From: Martelella limonii
GTDB lineage: Bacteria; Pseudomonadota; Alphaproteobacteria; Rhizobiales; Rhizobiaceae
Reading direction: 5' to 3'
Length of the DNA: 64,000 nt
Assembly: GCF_013344475.1 (NCBI RefSeq)
Contig: NZ_JABUOU010000008.1
Span: forward strand, 124,001 to 188,000
The position numbers and the translations under genes were made by a program. Shown in pieces: positions 9,573-17,596 of this stretch; position 1 is the stretch's first letter, and each line of letters begins with the position of its first letter. Under the pieces are notes generated by a model. That model saw only the letters and a list, made by a program, of their open reading frames with translations. It was not told the DNA's origin and did not search any database.

Positions 9573-9749
9573 GGTTTACGTCCTCCCGTTAAACCCTCAT
9601 CATGTCACAATGGGACCATCGTCCCGGCGAAGCGTGCACACGGCAGCCCCGCATCGATCTACATGACAGCGGCAATTCCGGACGCCCGCTCGCGGTCGCG
9701 TGAAACCCCTCCCGCGACGTCACCCCTCCGCCGCTGCCTCCCGTTATCC

Positions 9750-9765
9750 AGCAAACGGCGTGCCA
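9750..9765 (-). promoter_or_regulatory. Sigma-54 (RpoN) promoter of dctPQM
   Basis: On the minus strand, TGGCAC-GCCGT-TTGCT matches the minus-24/minus-12 consensus TGGCAC-N5-TTGCA/T exactly, with the required GG and GC spacing. It lies about 185 bases upstream of the dctP start codon and downstream of dctD, which encodes the matching sigma-54 activator. Confidence 0.85.
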
Positions 9766-9794
9766 GTTTGAAGTTTTTTTTAATTATTTATTAT

Positions 9795-9814
9795 ATTCAG
9801 CAACTTAGCTGAAT
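9795..9814. other. 7-base inverted repeat between promoter and activator sites
   Basis: ATTCAGC-aactta-GCTGAAT next to a strongly AT-rich tract (9771-9797). It lies between the sigma-54 promoter and the upstream dyads, where an IHF bend is usually needed. It only partly fits the IHF consensus. No T run follows on either strand in the right place, so a terminator is unlikely. Confidence 0.4.
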
Positions 9815-9849
9815 CTCTCCGTGAGCACTGACGCGACCCTGCAGCCGAT

Positions 9850-9865
9850 GTGTCGCCGACGACAC
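9850..9865 (-). promoter_or_regulatory. Upstream activator dyad 1 (probable DctD site)
   Basis: Perfect dyad GTGTCG-TCGG-CGACAC (minus strand), about 85 bases upstream of the minus-24 element. Position and symmetry fit a DctD enhancer site. A second, degenerate copy lies 34 bases further upstream. Confidence 0.55.
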
Positions 9866-9883
9866 GTCGCGCCATCCCCGAAT

Positions 9884-9899
9884 GGGTAGCAGACGACAC
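9884..9899 (-). promoter_or_regulatory. Upstream activator site 2 (degenerate copy)
   Basis: Minus-strand GTGTCGTCTGCTACCC shares its first eight bases with dyad 1 and half of the rest. The centre-to-centre distance to dyad 1 is 34 bases, about three helical turns, as for paired enhancer sites of NtrC-type activators. Confidence 0.45.
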
Positions 9900-9909
9900 A
9901 TTGCGCCTG

Positions 9910-11265
9910 CTATTCGCCGTCATCGACATAGTCGATCCGCAGGCGCTTCATCTTGTCGTAGAGACCCTTGCGCGAAATCTGCAGCGCCTCATAGGTGGGC
10001 TTCAGCGCGCCGTCATGGCGTGCCAGTTCGCCGGCGATGACCTGGCGCTCGAAGGCCTGCAACTGGTCGGCAAGCGGCACGCCGGCAGAAGGCGCGATCT
10101 GGGCTCTGTCATCGAAGCCCTGCCAGAGACCGAGGACGAAACGGTCGGCATAGTTTCTGAGTTCGCGCACATTGCCCGGCCAGTCCTGCGCCATCAGATC
10201 GGCCTGCAGGAGCGGTGATATTTCAGGGATCTCCCGGCGGAAGCGCGCACGCGCATCGCGCGCCAGAAAGAAGAACAGCAGCGGAATATCGTCGCGTCGT
10301 TCCCGGAGCGGGGGAATATCAAGCGTCACGACGTTCAGCCGGTAGTAAAGGTCCGCCCGGAACCGCCCTGCATCGCTCTCAAGCTTCAGATCGGACTTGG
10401 ACGCAGCCACGATGCGGATATCGAGCGCGATCTGCTTGTTGGAGCCCAGCCGCTCGATGGTGCGGGTCTCGATCGCCCGCAGGATCTTGGCCTGAAGGTC
10501 GAGCGGCATCGATTCGATCTCGTCGAGAAACACCGTGCCGCCATCGGCGTGCTCCAGCTTGCCGATGCGCTGCTTGCTCGCTCCGGTAAAGGCGCCGGCC
10601 TCGTGGCCGAAGAGCTCCGCTTCCATCATGTCGGCCGGGATTGCCGCGCAGTTGATGGCAACGAAATTGCCGCTCGCCCGCCTGCCGGTGTCGTGCAGCG
10701 CGCGCGCCACCACTTCCTTGCCGGAGCCGGTTTCCCCGCGCACAAGCACATCCACATCGGTATCGGCGAGCATCGCGATCTGTTCTCGGAGCCGGACGAT
10801 GCCCCTGGTGCGGCCGACAAGGCGCAGCGACAGCGCGTCGTGACCGTCGAGTTCCGAGCGGAGGGTGCGGTTTTCGAGCACGAGGCGGCGCTTTTCCAGC
10901 GCGCGATCGATCACGGTATAGAGACGGGAGGCCTGAAACGGCTTCTCGATGAAATCATAGGCGCCGGCGCGCATCGCATCGACCGCCATCTGCACGTCGC
11001 CGTGCCCCGTGATCAGGATCACCGGAAAGGTCGGATCGATCGACAGCGCCGATTTCAGGAGCGCCATGCCATCCATGCCCGGCATCCGGATATCGGAGAC
11101 CAGCACCGCATAGGCTTCGTGGGTGATCCGCTCCAGCGCGCTTGCCGCATTGTCATGCACGGCAACATTGACGCCTTCAAGCTCCAGCCCCTGGGCCAGC
11201 GCATGGCGCAGATCGTCATCATCATCGACCAGATGGACGAGCGGTATCGCCGCCTGCATTTCCAT
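9910..11265 (-). CDS. dctD: Sigma-54-dependent response regulator, DctD type
   Basis: 451 residues, ATG preceded by GGAGAGG. Receiver domain with phospho-acceptor Asp58 (LVSDIRMPG) and an acidic pocket in VDDDDD. AAA+ domain with Walker A GETGSGKE, the intact sigma-54 contact loop GAFTGA and arginine fingers near PPLRERRDDIP. C-terminal Fis-type helix-turn-helix (YEALQISRKGLYDKMKRL). When phosphorylated by the adjacent kinase it should oligomerise on enhancers and use ATP to open the sigma-54 promoter of dctPQM. The gap to dctB is 12 bases, so the two are one operon. Confidence 0.93.
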   Translation of the reverse strand: MEMQAAIPLVHLVDDDDDLRHALAQGLELEGVNVAVHDNAASALERITHEAYAVLVSDIRMPGMDGMALLKSALSIDPTFPVILITGHGDVQMAVDAMRAGAYDFIEKPFQASRLYTVIDRALEKRRLVLENRTLRSELDGHDALSLRLVGRTRGIVRLREQIAMLADTDVDVLVRGETGSGKEVVARALHDTGRRASGNFVAINCAAIPADMMEAELFGHEAGAFTGASKQRIGKLEHADGGTVFLDEIESMPLDLQAKILRAIETRTIERLGSNKQIALDIRIVAASKSDLKLESDAGRFRADLYYRLNVVTLDIPPLRERRDDIPLLFFFLARDARARFRREIPEISPLLQADLMAQDWPGNVRELRNYADRFVLGLWQGFDDRAQIAPSAGVPLADQLQAFERQVIAGELARHDGALKPTYEALQISRKGLYDKMKRLRIDYVDDGE

Positions 11266-11277
11266 GATCCGCCTCTC

Positions 11278-13017
11278 CTATTCCGCCGGCTTCAGCCACA
11301 GTTCGAAGACCGCGCCGTCCGCATTCGGCAACAGACGGACGCCGCCGCCGAAATCCTGCATGATGTTGTATACGATGGATAGTCCAAGACCGCTGCCCTG
11401 CCCGGTGCGCGTGGTGAAGAACGGCTCGAATACCTCGCCCGCGACGTCCGGCGAAATCCCCGGACCATTGTCGCTAACTTCAATATGAACCCACTCGCCG
11501 ATACCTTTGAGCTGAACGCGGATCAGTCCGTCCGTCCGCCCATCGAGCGCGTCGATCGCATTGCTGAACAGGTTGACGAAGACCTGCGACAGCCTGATGC
11601 GGCCTGCGTCGACCATCACGCCGCCAAGCGCCGGATCGACCTCGATCGAAACCCCCGCCCTGTCCGCTTTTGGCCGGATCAGGATCAGCGCCTCACGCAA
11701 CGCCGCCTGAACCGCCACGGGCTGGCTCTTGGTCGCGGGCTTGCGCGAAAATGCCAGCAGCGTTCCCGACAGTTCCGAAATCCGGGCGACCATGGCCGTG
11801 ATCCGGTCCAGATTGCCCTCGGCAATTTCGCCCTTGCCAAGCGTCAGCGCTTTCCTGGTGTTGGCGGCATAGGTTTCGATTGCCGCCAGCGGCTGGTTGA
11901 TTTCGTGGCTGAGCGCTGCCGCCATCTGCCCGACGCCGGCAAGCTTGGCGGCCTGGATCAGCTCGCGCTGCACCCGCTTCAACTCGCGCTCCGCCTCCTT
12001 GCGCTCCTCGACCTCGTGCGACAGGTTGCGGTTTGCAAGGCTGAGCGCGCGGGTGCGATCCCTGACCGCGCGTTCGAGACGCAGCGCCTGCGCCCGCTCG
12101 CGCCGTCTCAGGCGCAGACGGTCCTCGATCCGACCGATCAGGAAAAAGGCGATGACGGCAACCAGCAGGAAGATCAGCAGCGAAATGCCGATGGCCGCCG
12201 ACTGCGCGGACACGATCCGGCTGCGGTCCCCCAGGACATGCAGTTGCCACCCCATCAGCGGCAGGTCGCGCATGACGTCGATATGGGTTTGCGCACGGCC
12301 TCTTTCGGCACTGAAACGGGCGTCGATCTCCGACACCGGCTTCAACAGCCAGTTTTCCCGGTTGGACAGGAAGATCGTGCCGCCGCCATCGGTGACGAAT
12401 ATCGGATTGTCCGACAGCGCCCAGGTCCGTTCGACCGCATCGAAGCCGACATAAACGGCGACAACGCCCATCAGCCTTCCATTGCGGCGGATGCCGGAGC
12501 CGAAGGCATAGACGCGGCTCTTGCCCTTGAGAAGCGCAATGGTGCGGCCAAGGCGGTTTTCCTGCGCCGCCCTCATGAGCTCGGCGCGGCCGGCCGGCTC
12601 ATCGCCGAAAATATCGCGCGCGGCGGCAAGCAATTCGCCGTCTGCAGAAAAGAACGCGACGTCGCGCGCGCCTGAAAGCCCGGCGATCTCTTCCGCAAGG
12701 TTCCCCGCGATCTTGCGCACATAATCCCGCGAGGCGAGGTTTGCAAAGACCAGCGCGACCTCGTCCTGACGGGCAAGAAGCGGCGGAATGAGCCGGTATT
12801 TCTCGAGCACGCCATTCAGCACCTCCGCCTGCACCGCAAGCGTTTCAGCGGCCTGATCCTGGACATATTCACGGGTGCGGACGGTGACCACCTTCCAGGC
12901 GGCATAGGTCGAGGCGAGCGCAAGGACGACAAGAAAAAGGGCGACGCCTGCGCGCAGCCTGAAGAAGCGGCGTCTGAGCGCTGCTCCGGTAAGCCAGCTA
13001 TCCATCCCCTCCCCCAT
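11278..13017 (-). CDS. dctB: C4-dicarboxylate sensor histidine kinase, DctB type
   Basis: 579 residues. An N-terminal membrane helix (about 20-42), a periplasmic double-Cache/PAS sensor of about 250 residues, a second helix near 300 (IGISLLIFLLVAVIAFFL), a coiled-coil linker, a HisKA domain with the phospho-acceptor His at about 371 (ALSHEINQPLAAIETYA) and an HATPase domain with N and G boxes (DNGPGI, GSGLGLSI). It should sense an extracytoplasmic organic acid and phosphorylate DctD. A second ATG at 13005 directly follows a GGGGGAGGGG run and is an alternative start. Upstream lies a 311-base region shared with the divergent ATPase gene. Confidence 0.92.
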   Translation of the reverse strand: MGEGMDSWLTGAALRRRFFRLRAGVALFLVVLALASTYAAWKVVTVRTREYVQDQAAETLAVQAEVLNGVLEKYRLIPPLLARQDEVALVFANLASRDYVRKIAGNLAEEIAGLSGARDVAFFSADGELLAAARDIFGDEPAGRAELMRAAQENRLGRTIALLKGKSRVYAFGSGIRRNGRLMGVVAVYVGFDAVERTWALSDNPIFVTDGGGTIFLSNRENWLLKPVSEIDARFSAERGRAQTHIDVMRDLPLMGWQLHVLGDRSRIVSAQSAAIGISLLIFLLVAVIAFFLIGRIEDRLRLRRRERAQALRLERAVRDRTRALSLANRNLSHEVEERKEAERELKRVQRELIQAAKLAGVGQMAAALSHEINQPLAAIETYAANTRKALTLGKGEIAEGNLDRITAMVARISELSGTLLAFSRKPATKSQPVAVQAALREALILIRPKADRAGVSIEVDPALGGVMVDAGRIRLSQVFVNLFSNAIDALDGRTDGLIRVQLKGIGEWVHIEVSDNGPGISPDVAGEVFEPFFTTRTGQGSGLGLSIVYNIMQDFGGGVRLLPNADGAVFELWLKPAE

Positions 13018-13328
13018 GGCCGATGCATTGCCCGGCCCTGCCTCTCATTCGCCGAGAGAGAGGGCCATCACACGATCAGAAGGCAATTCAGGGACAGAAT
13101 GTCAACCGAGCGGATGGTAAGGGTTGCCGGCGGGCGTGGATGGGCGGTGGCAGGCGGGCCTGCGTCCCGCACCCGCAACACCGGATCTTCCTCAGAGCAA
13201 CAATGGGCTGCGCGGGACCGCGCCGGCGCCGGAAACAGAGGCAATCTTTGTGCGAAGCTGGGCCGACAATATCTTGACTTCTGATCCAGACCGGAAACAA
13301 TGGTTTGAAAGACTTCTGGGAGGAAGAA
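13018..13328. other. Intergenic region between divergent dctB and the MalK-type ATPase gene
   Basis: 311 bases without a supported gene. The side near the ATPase gene carries a possible sigma-70 promoter (TTGACT at 13274, AACAAT at 13296, 16-base spacer). I found no clear dctB promoter. Confidence 0.5.
13274..13301 (+). promoter_or_regulatory. Possible sigma-70 promoter of the ATPase gene
   Basis: TTGACT, a 16-base spacer and AACAAT (5/6 and 4/6 matches), ending about 28 bases before the start codon. Plausible position, weak minus-10. Confidence 0.3.
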
Positions 13329-14405
13329 ATGGCTCCAATCAAGCTTGAGCATGTTTCCAAGAGCTTCGGAAACGTCAATGTCATCAATGATATTTCGCTT
13401 GCTGTGGAAAGCGGCGAACTGATGGTTTTCCTGGGTCCGTCGGGATCCGGCAAATCGACGCTGCTCAGAATGATCGCAGGCCTCGAAACCATCGATGACG
13501 GCGCGCTGATGATTGACGGCGTGCGCAGCGAAAACCTGGCGCCGGGGCAGCGCAATGTCGCCATGGTCTTCCAGAACTACGCACTCTATCCTCACATGAC
13601 CGTCCGCGACAACATGGCCTTTGGTCTCCGCAATATCGGCATGAGCGCCGAGGCGGCTGAAGAAAAGGTGCAGGAAGCGGCGCGGATGCTGGAAATGGTT
13701 CAGCTTCTCGACCGTCGCCCGGCCCAGCTTTCCGGCGGGCAGCGCCAGCGCGTGGCGATCGGCCGGGCGATCGTGAAGGAGCCGAAAGCGTTCCTGTTCG
13801 ACGAGCCGCTCTCCAATCTCGATGCAGCGCTGCGCGTCAGGACCCGTGTCGAGCTCGCCCAGCTCCACAATCGCATGAAGGCAACGATGATCTACGTCAC
13901 CCACGACCAGACCGAGGCCATGACGCTTGCCGACCGGATCGTGGTGCTGAACAATTGCCAGATCGAGCAGATCGGCACGCCGATGGAAGTCTATCTGAGG
14001 CCCGCTTCGCGCTTCGTGGCGGGCTTTGTCGGTTCGCCCGGCATGAACTTCCTCAAGGCCGACATTACCGGCTCCGAACGGCTGGAAGCACGCCTCAGCG
14101 ACGGCGCGACGATCGACGTTGCGATCGAGAATGTTGCGCCCGGCGCCTACGAGCTCGGCATTCGTCCCGAATCTGTCGCGGTTGCGACCGAAGGGCAGCA
14201 AGCCACCACCACGGCGACCGTCAGCGTTGTCGAACGGCTGGGCGAGCGGACGCTGCTCTACTGCGCGCTGGAAGACGGCTCGGAGCTGATCGCGACCGAC
14301 AGCGGGCGCTCCGATATCCGGCCCGGCGACAAGGTCGGCCTCGTCTTCGACACCACCGCGCTGCACCTGTTCGACGAAGCAGGCCGCGCCTATCACGCCC
14401 ACTGA
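13329..14405 (+). CDS. Sugar ABC transporter ATP-binding protein, MalK/UgpC/MsmX type
   Basis: 358 residues from the ATG at 13329, chosen for its strong GGGAGGAAG site. An in-frame ATG 24 bases upstream lacks one. Walker A GPSGSGKST, Q-loop NYALYPHMTV, signature LSGGQRQRVAIGRAI, Walker B AFLFDEPLSNLD and switch His THDQTEAM. The C-terminal OB-type regulatory domain (about 240-355) is typical of ATPases serving carbohydrate importers. It is convergent with, and probably energises, the permease pair whose genes end 68 bases away and which has no ATPase of its own. Relatives such as MsmX serve several importers. Confidence 0.92.
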   Translation: MAPIKLEHVSKSFGNVNVINDISLAVESGELMVFLGPSGSGKSTLLRMIAGLETIDDGALMIDGVRSENLAPGQRNVAMVFQNYALYPHMTVRDNMAFGLRNIGMSAEAAEEKVQEAARMLEMVQLLDRRPAQLSGGQRQRVAIGRAIVKEPKAFLFDEPLSNLDAALRVRTRVELAQLHNRMKATMIYVTHDQTEAMTLADRIVVLNNCQIEQIGTPMEVYLRPASRFVAGFVGSPGMNFLKADITGSERLEARLSDGATIDVAIENVAPGAYELGIRPESVAVATEGQQATTTATVSVVERLGERTLLYCALEDGSELIATDSGRSDIRPGDKVGLVFDTTALHLFDEAGRAYHAH

Positions 14406-14422
14406 TTGCGGAAAGACATGAG

Positions 14423-14451
14423 AAGGCCGCGGTGGATGACACCGCGGCCTT
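14423..14451. terminator. Bidirectional rho-independent terminator
   Basis: A perfect 12-base stem, AAGGCCGCGGTG / CACCGCGGCCTT, with a GATGA loop, followed by T residues on the plus strand and a shorter T-rich stretch on the minus strand. It lies between the convergent ATPase gene and the permease gene and can end both transcripts. Confidence 0.9.
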
Positions 14452-14472
14452 TTTCGTTTCCGTTCCGAAAGA

Positions 14473-15318
14473 CTAACCCTTGATCCCGGCCGACAGCGTG
14501 ATCGCCTGGGTCACCTTGCGCTGGAAGATGAGATAGGCGAGCGCCACCGGGAGGCCGGCGAGCACGGCAGCGGACAGTTCGCGCGCGTAATAGACGCCGA
14601 AGGCATCGTTGACCTGGGTAATGCCGACGGTGATCGTCATCATTTCCGTCTTGGTGACGGCGAGGAACGGCCACAGGAACGCATTCCACGACCAGATGAA
14701 GGTCACGATCGCCAGCGCCGTCGTCACACCCCAGTTCATCGGCATGTAGACCCGGGTCAGGATCCGCCATTCGGAGGCATTGTCCATCGCCGCAGCCTCG
14801 CGGAAATCCTTCGGCACATTGTCGAAGAACTGCTTGTAGACGATGATCACCACCGGGTGGATAAGCTGCGGCAGCACGATGCCGGCCCAGGTGTTGATGA
14901 AACCGAACCGGGCCATGAGCTCGAAATGGTTCACGATCAGCACCTGCATCGGCACCATGAAACTGGCCAGGATCAGCCACCACAGCACCCGCCGGAACGG
15001 GAATTCGAGCTGCGAGATCGCATAACCGCATAACATAGACGAGCCGACCGTCAGCACCGTGATCGAGAGCGCGGTGACGATCGAGTTCACATACCAGATG
15101 CCGATCTGGGTCTCGGTCAGCGCGGCGTAGTAATGCGAAAAGGTCAACGTCTCGGGCCAGAGCTCGATATAGCTCCGGACCACCTCGTCTTCGGGCTTGA
15201 GCGATGACACCACGCCCCAATAGAGCGGAAACGCCCAGATAATGGCGGCGACCACCGTGATCAGGGTGATGAGAAGGCCGGCAATGTTCAGCCGCTTTGC
15301 CGTTGTCGCGTTCATCAT
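14473..15318 (-). CDS. Sugar ABC transporter permease, MalG/AraQ type
   Basis: 281 residues, about six membrane helices. The EAA loop that docks to the ATPase reads DFREAAAMDNASEWRI (about residues 165-180), as in carbohydrate permeases. The start overlaps the stop of the preceding permease by 4 bases (ATGA), showing translational coupling. With its partner it forms the membrane channel of the importer. The arabinofuranosidase at the head of the operon suggests that arabino-oligosaccharides are the cargo. Confidence 0.92.
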   Translation of the reverse strand: MMNATTAKRLNIAGLLITLITVVAAIIWAFPLYWGVVSSLKPEDEVVRSYIELWPETLTFSHYYAALTETQIGIWYVNSIVTALSITVLTVGSSMLCGYAISQLEFPFRRVLWWLILASFMVPMQVLIVNHFELMARFGFINTWAGIVLPQLIHPVVIIVYKQFFDNVPKDFREAAAMDNASEWRILTRVYMPMNWGVTTALAIVTFIWSWNAFLWPFLAVTKTEMMTITVGITQVNDAFGVYYARELSAAVLAGLPVALAYLIFQRKVTQAITLSAGIKG

Positions 15319-16199
15319 GCCCTCCCCTTCGAAAGCCTGGTCAGCTGGAAGTTCAACACCGACACCACGATCACGAGAATGAACAGCACCACGGCAGCGG
15401 CTGCCGCCCGTCCGCCCTGGTCATACTGGAAGGCGCGCTGGAAGACGTAATAGACGAGAACGAGATTGTCGTTCGGGCGCCCGCCGGTCGAGAACAGGTA
15501 GACCTGATCGAAGATCTTCAGCTGAGAGATCAGCTGGATCGTCAGCACCAGCGCCGTTACCGGCCACATCAGCGGCCAGGTGAGCTTGCGGAAGGTCGTG
15601 AGCCTCGACGCATTGTCAAGCGCTGCGGCCTCGTAGATCTCGGCCGGGATGGCCCGAAGCCCTGCCAGAAACAACAGGATCGAGAACCCGGCAGTCCACC
15701 AGATCGTGATCAGGCCGACGGCGGGCATGAACCAGACTGTGGACTTGAACACGGGAACGCGATCAATGCCGAGCATGTCGAACAGATACATGGCAATGCC
15801 GAACTGGAAGTTCAGCGTCCAGTCCCAGATCAGATAGACCACCGAAACAGGCAGGATATACGGAAGGAAAAACAGCGCCAGAACCAGCGCCTGGATCCGC
15901 CCCTTGAGCCGCGAGATGCCAAGGGCAATGGCGAAGGCGACGAGCGTGCCGGGAATGACGGTAATCGCCACGAAATAGGCGGTGTTCCAGAACGCCGTAT
16001 CGAAACGGCGGTCGCTCCACAGCCTTGTATAGTTGTCGAGGCCGACAAACGCGCCGCTGCCGATCAGCGGTGCGTCCTGAAAGGAAATGATCAGCATCCG
16101 GATGGTCGGATAGATGAAGATCAGCCCGTAAATGGCGACGAACGGCGCGATCAGCAGAAGAGCAATCAGCGCTTCATTGCGTTTGTTGCGGAGCATCAT
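15315..16199 (-). CDS. Sugar ABC transporter permease, MalF/AraP type
   Basis: 294 residues with about six helices (first: NEALIALLLIAPFVAIYGLI). The EAA loop is EIYEAAALDNASRLTTFRKL. The start has TGAGG upstream. It is the first permease of the pair and follows the binding-protein gene by 67 bases on the same strand. It is shorter than E. coli MalF and of the common 290-residue CUT1 type. Confidence 0.92.
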   Translation of the reverse strand: MMLRNKRNEALIALLLIAPFVAIYGLIFIYPTIRMLIISFQDAPLIGSGAFVGLDNYTRLWSDRRFDTAFWNTAYFVAITVIPGTLVAFAIALGISRLKGRIQALVLALFFLPYILPVSVVYLIWDWTLNFQFGIAMYLFDMLGIDRVPVFKSTVWFMPAVGLITIWWTAGFSILLFLAGLRAIPAEIYEAAALDNASRLTTFRKLTWPLMWPVTALVLTIQLISQLKIFDQVYLFSTGGRPNDNLVLVYYVFQRAFQYDQGGRAAAAAVVLFILVIVVSVLNFQLTRLSKGRA

Positions 16200-16266
16200 G
16201 GTGGAGCCTCAAATCACACTCAGTTGGCGAAGGGCCCGCCGGCGGGACGCCGGCGGGCCGCTCAGA

Positions 16267-17544
16267 TCACTGCAGATCATTCAGCTCGTACTTGATTTCC
16301 TCCACCGCCTCGGCCGGCTCCATTTCGCCGTTGAGGGTCGGAACGAAGTAGGTGGACATGACATCATAGATAGGCCCGGCAACGCCCGCGAGCGTCGATT
16401 TGGGGTCGAAGATCATGTTCTCGGTCACGCTCGAATAGGTCGCGTTCGGCTCCATCTGCTGGTACTCGGCAGATTGCGTTACCGGACCATAGGCCGGGAT
16501 GTGACCGGCGGTCGCCCAGACCAGCGAGTGCTTGGTCAGCCAGGAGATGACTTCCAGCACGGCAGCCTTCTTCTCCGCGGTCATCTCATTGCCCGCATTG
16601 GCGGGGATCGCGAACGTATGGCTGTCTGCGTAGGTGCCGGCATGGTCGAAGATCACCGGAAGCTCCACAGCGCCCCATTCGAACAGCTTGCCCTGCTCGT
16701 TGAGGTCGATCATCGTCGGCACTTCCCAGACGCCGTTGATCATCATCGGCGATTCACCCGAGGTGAACAGCGCGACCGTTGCCGGATAGTCGGTATAGGT
16801 CGTCTGCAGGCCATCATTGGTCCAGCCCTGGAGCACCGAAAGAGCGTTCTCGAGCTTCTCGGCATTGTCGCCGGCGAGGAACTCCCCGTCGGTCATCAGT
16901 TCGCCGTCCTGCTGCGCCATCAGCGAATAGATGGTGCGGAACATGAAGGTGCCGTCCGCCGTGGTCGAGGCGAGCGGGAATTCGGTACCGGATTCCTTGA
17001 GCGCCTTCAGCGTGGATTCGAAGCCTTCGCGGGAATCGAGGCCCTTCGGCTTGCCATCTTCGGTCAGAAGGCCCGCCGCTTCCAGCGTATCCTTGTTGTA
17101 GTAGAGAATGATCGGGTGGGTATCGAAGGGCACGGCATACTGCTTGCCATCGACGGTCACGGCATCCCAGGTGGAGGCAGCATAATCAGCCTCCGACAGG
17201 CCCATTGTCTGCCAGTCTTCAGGCGTGATTTCCTGAAGAAGGTCCTGGCTGACAGCAAGCGGAATGCGGCTTGCGTGATAGGTCATGATATCGGGACCCT
17301 CGCCGATCGCCACCGAGGTGCGAACCTTCGAATAGAACGGCGTTCCCCATTCCAGCGTGGTGGCATCAATGGCGATCTTGCCTTCGTGCTCCGCGTTGAA
17401 ATCGGAAATCAGCTGCTTCATGCGCACGCCGTCGCCGCCGCTCAGAAAGTCCCACCAGGTGACCGTTTCCTGGGCCTGGGCCGCGCTGCCAAACACCGCC
17501 GCAGCGATGATGGCGCCTGTAGCTACACCAAAAAATTTTCTCAT
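16267..17544 (-). CDS. Extracellular sugar-binding protein of a CUT1-type ABC importer
   Basis: 425 residues, ATG preceded by GAGGAGGAG. Signal peptide MRKFFGVATGAIIAAAVFGSAAQA. The mature protein starts with the family pattern TVTWWDFLSGGDGVRMKQLI and contains PFDTHPIILYYNKDTLEAAG, both typical of solute-binding proteins for oligosaccharides. It lies directly after the arabinofuranosidase gene (52-base gap), so arabino-oligosaccharide or arabinan fragments are the likely ligand. This last point is inferred from context. Confidence 0.92.
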   Translation of the reverse strand: MRKFFGVATGAIIAAAVFGSAAQAQETVTWWDFLSGGDGVRMKQLISDFNAEHEGKIAIDATTLEWGTPFYSKVRTSVAIGEGPDIMTYHASRIPLAVSQDLLQEITPEDWQTMGLSEADYAASTWDAVTVDGKQYAVPFDTHPIILYYNKDTLEAAGLLTEDGKPKGLDSREGFESTLKALKESGTEFPLASTTADGTFMFRTIYSLMAQQDGELMTDGEFLAGDNAEKLENALSVLQGWTNDGLQTTYTDYPATVALFTSGESPMMINGVWEVPTMIDLNEQGKLFEWGAVELPVIFDHAGTYADSHTFAIPANAGNEMTAEKKAAVLEVISWLTKHSLVWATAGHIPAYGPVTQSAEYQQMEPNATYSSVTENMIFDPKSTLAGVAGPIYDVMSTYFVPTLNGEMEPAEAVEEIKYELNDLQ

Positions 17545-17596
17545 CTTCTCCTCCTCGCTTTTTTCAATGCGGCCTCCCGCCGCAAGGTTGCATTCT

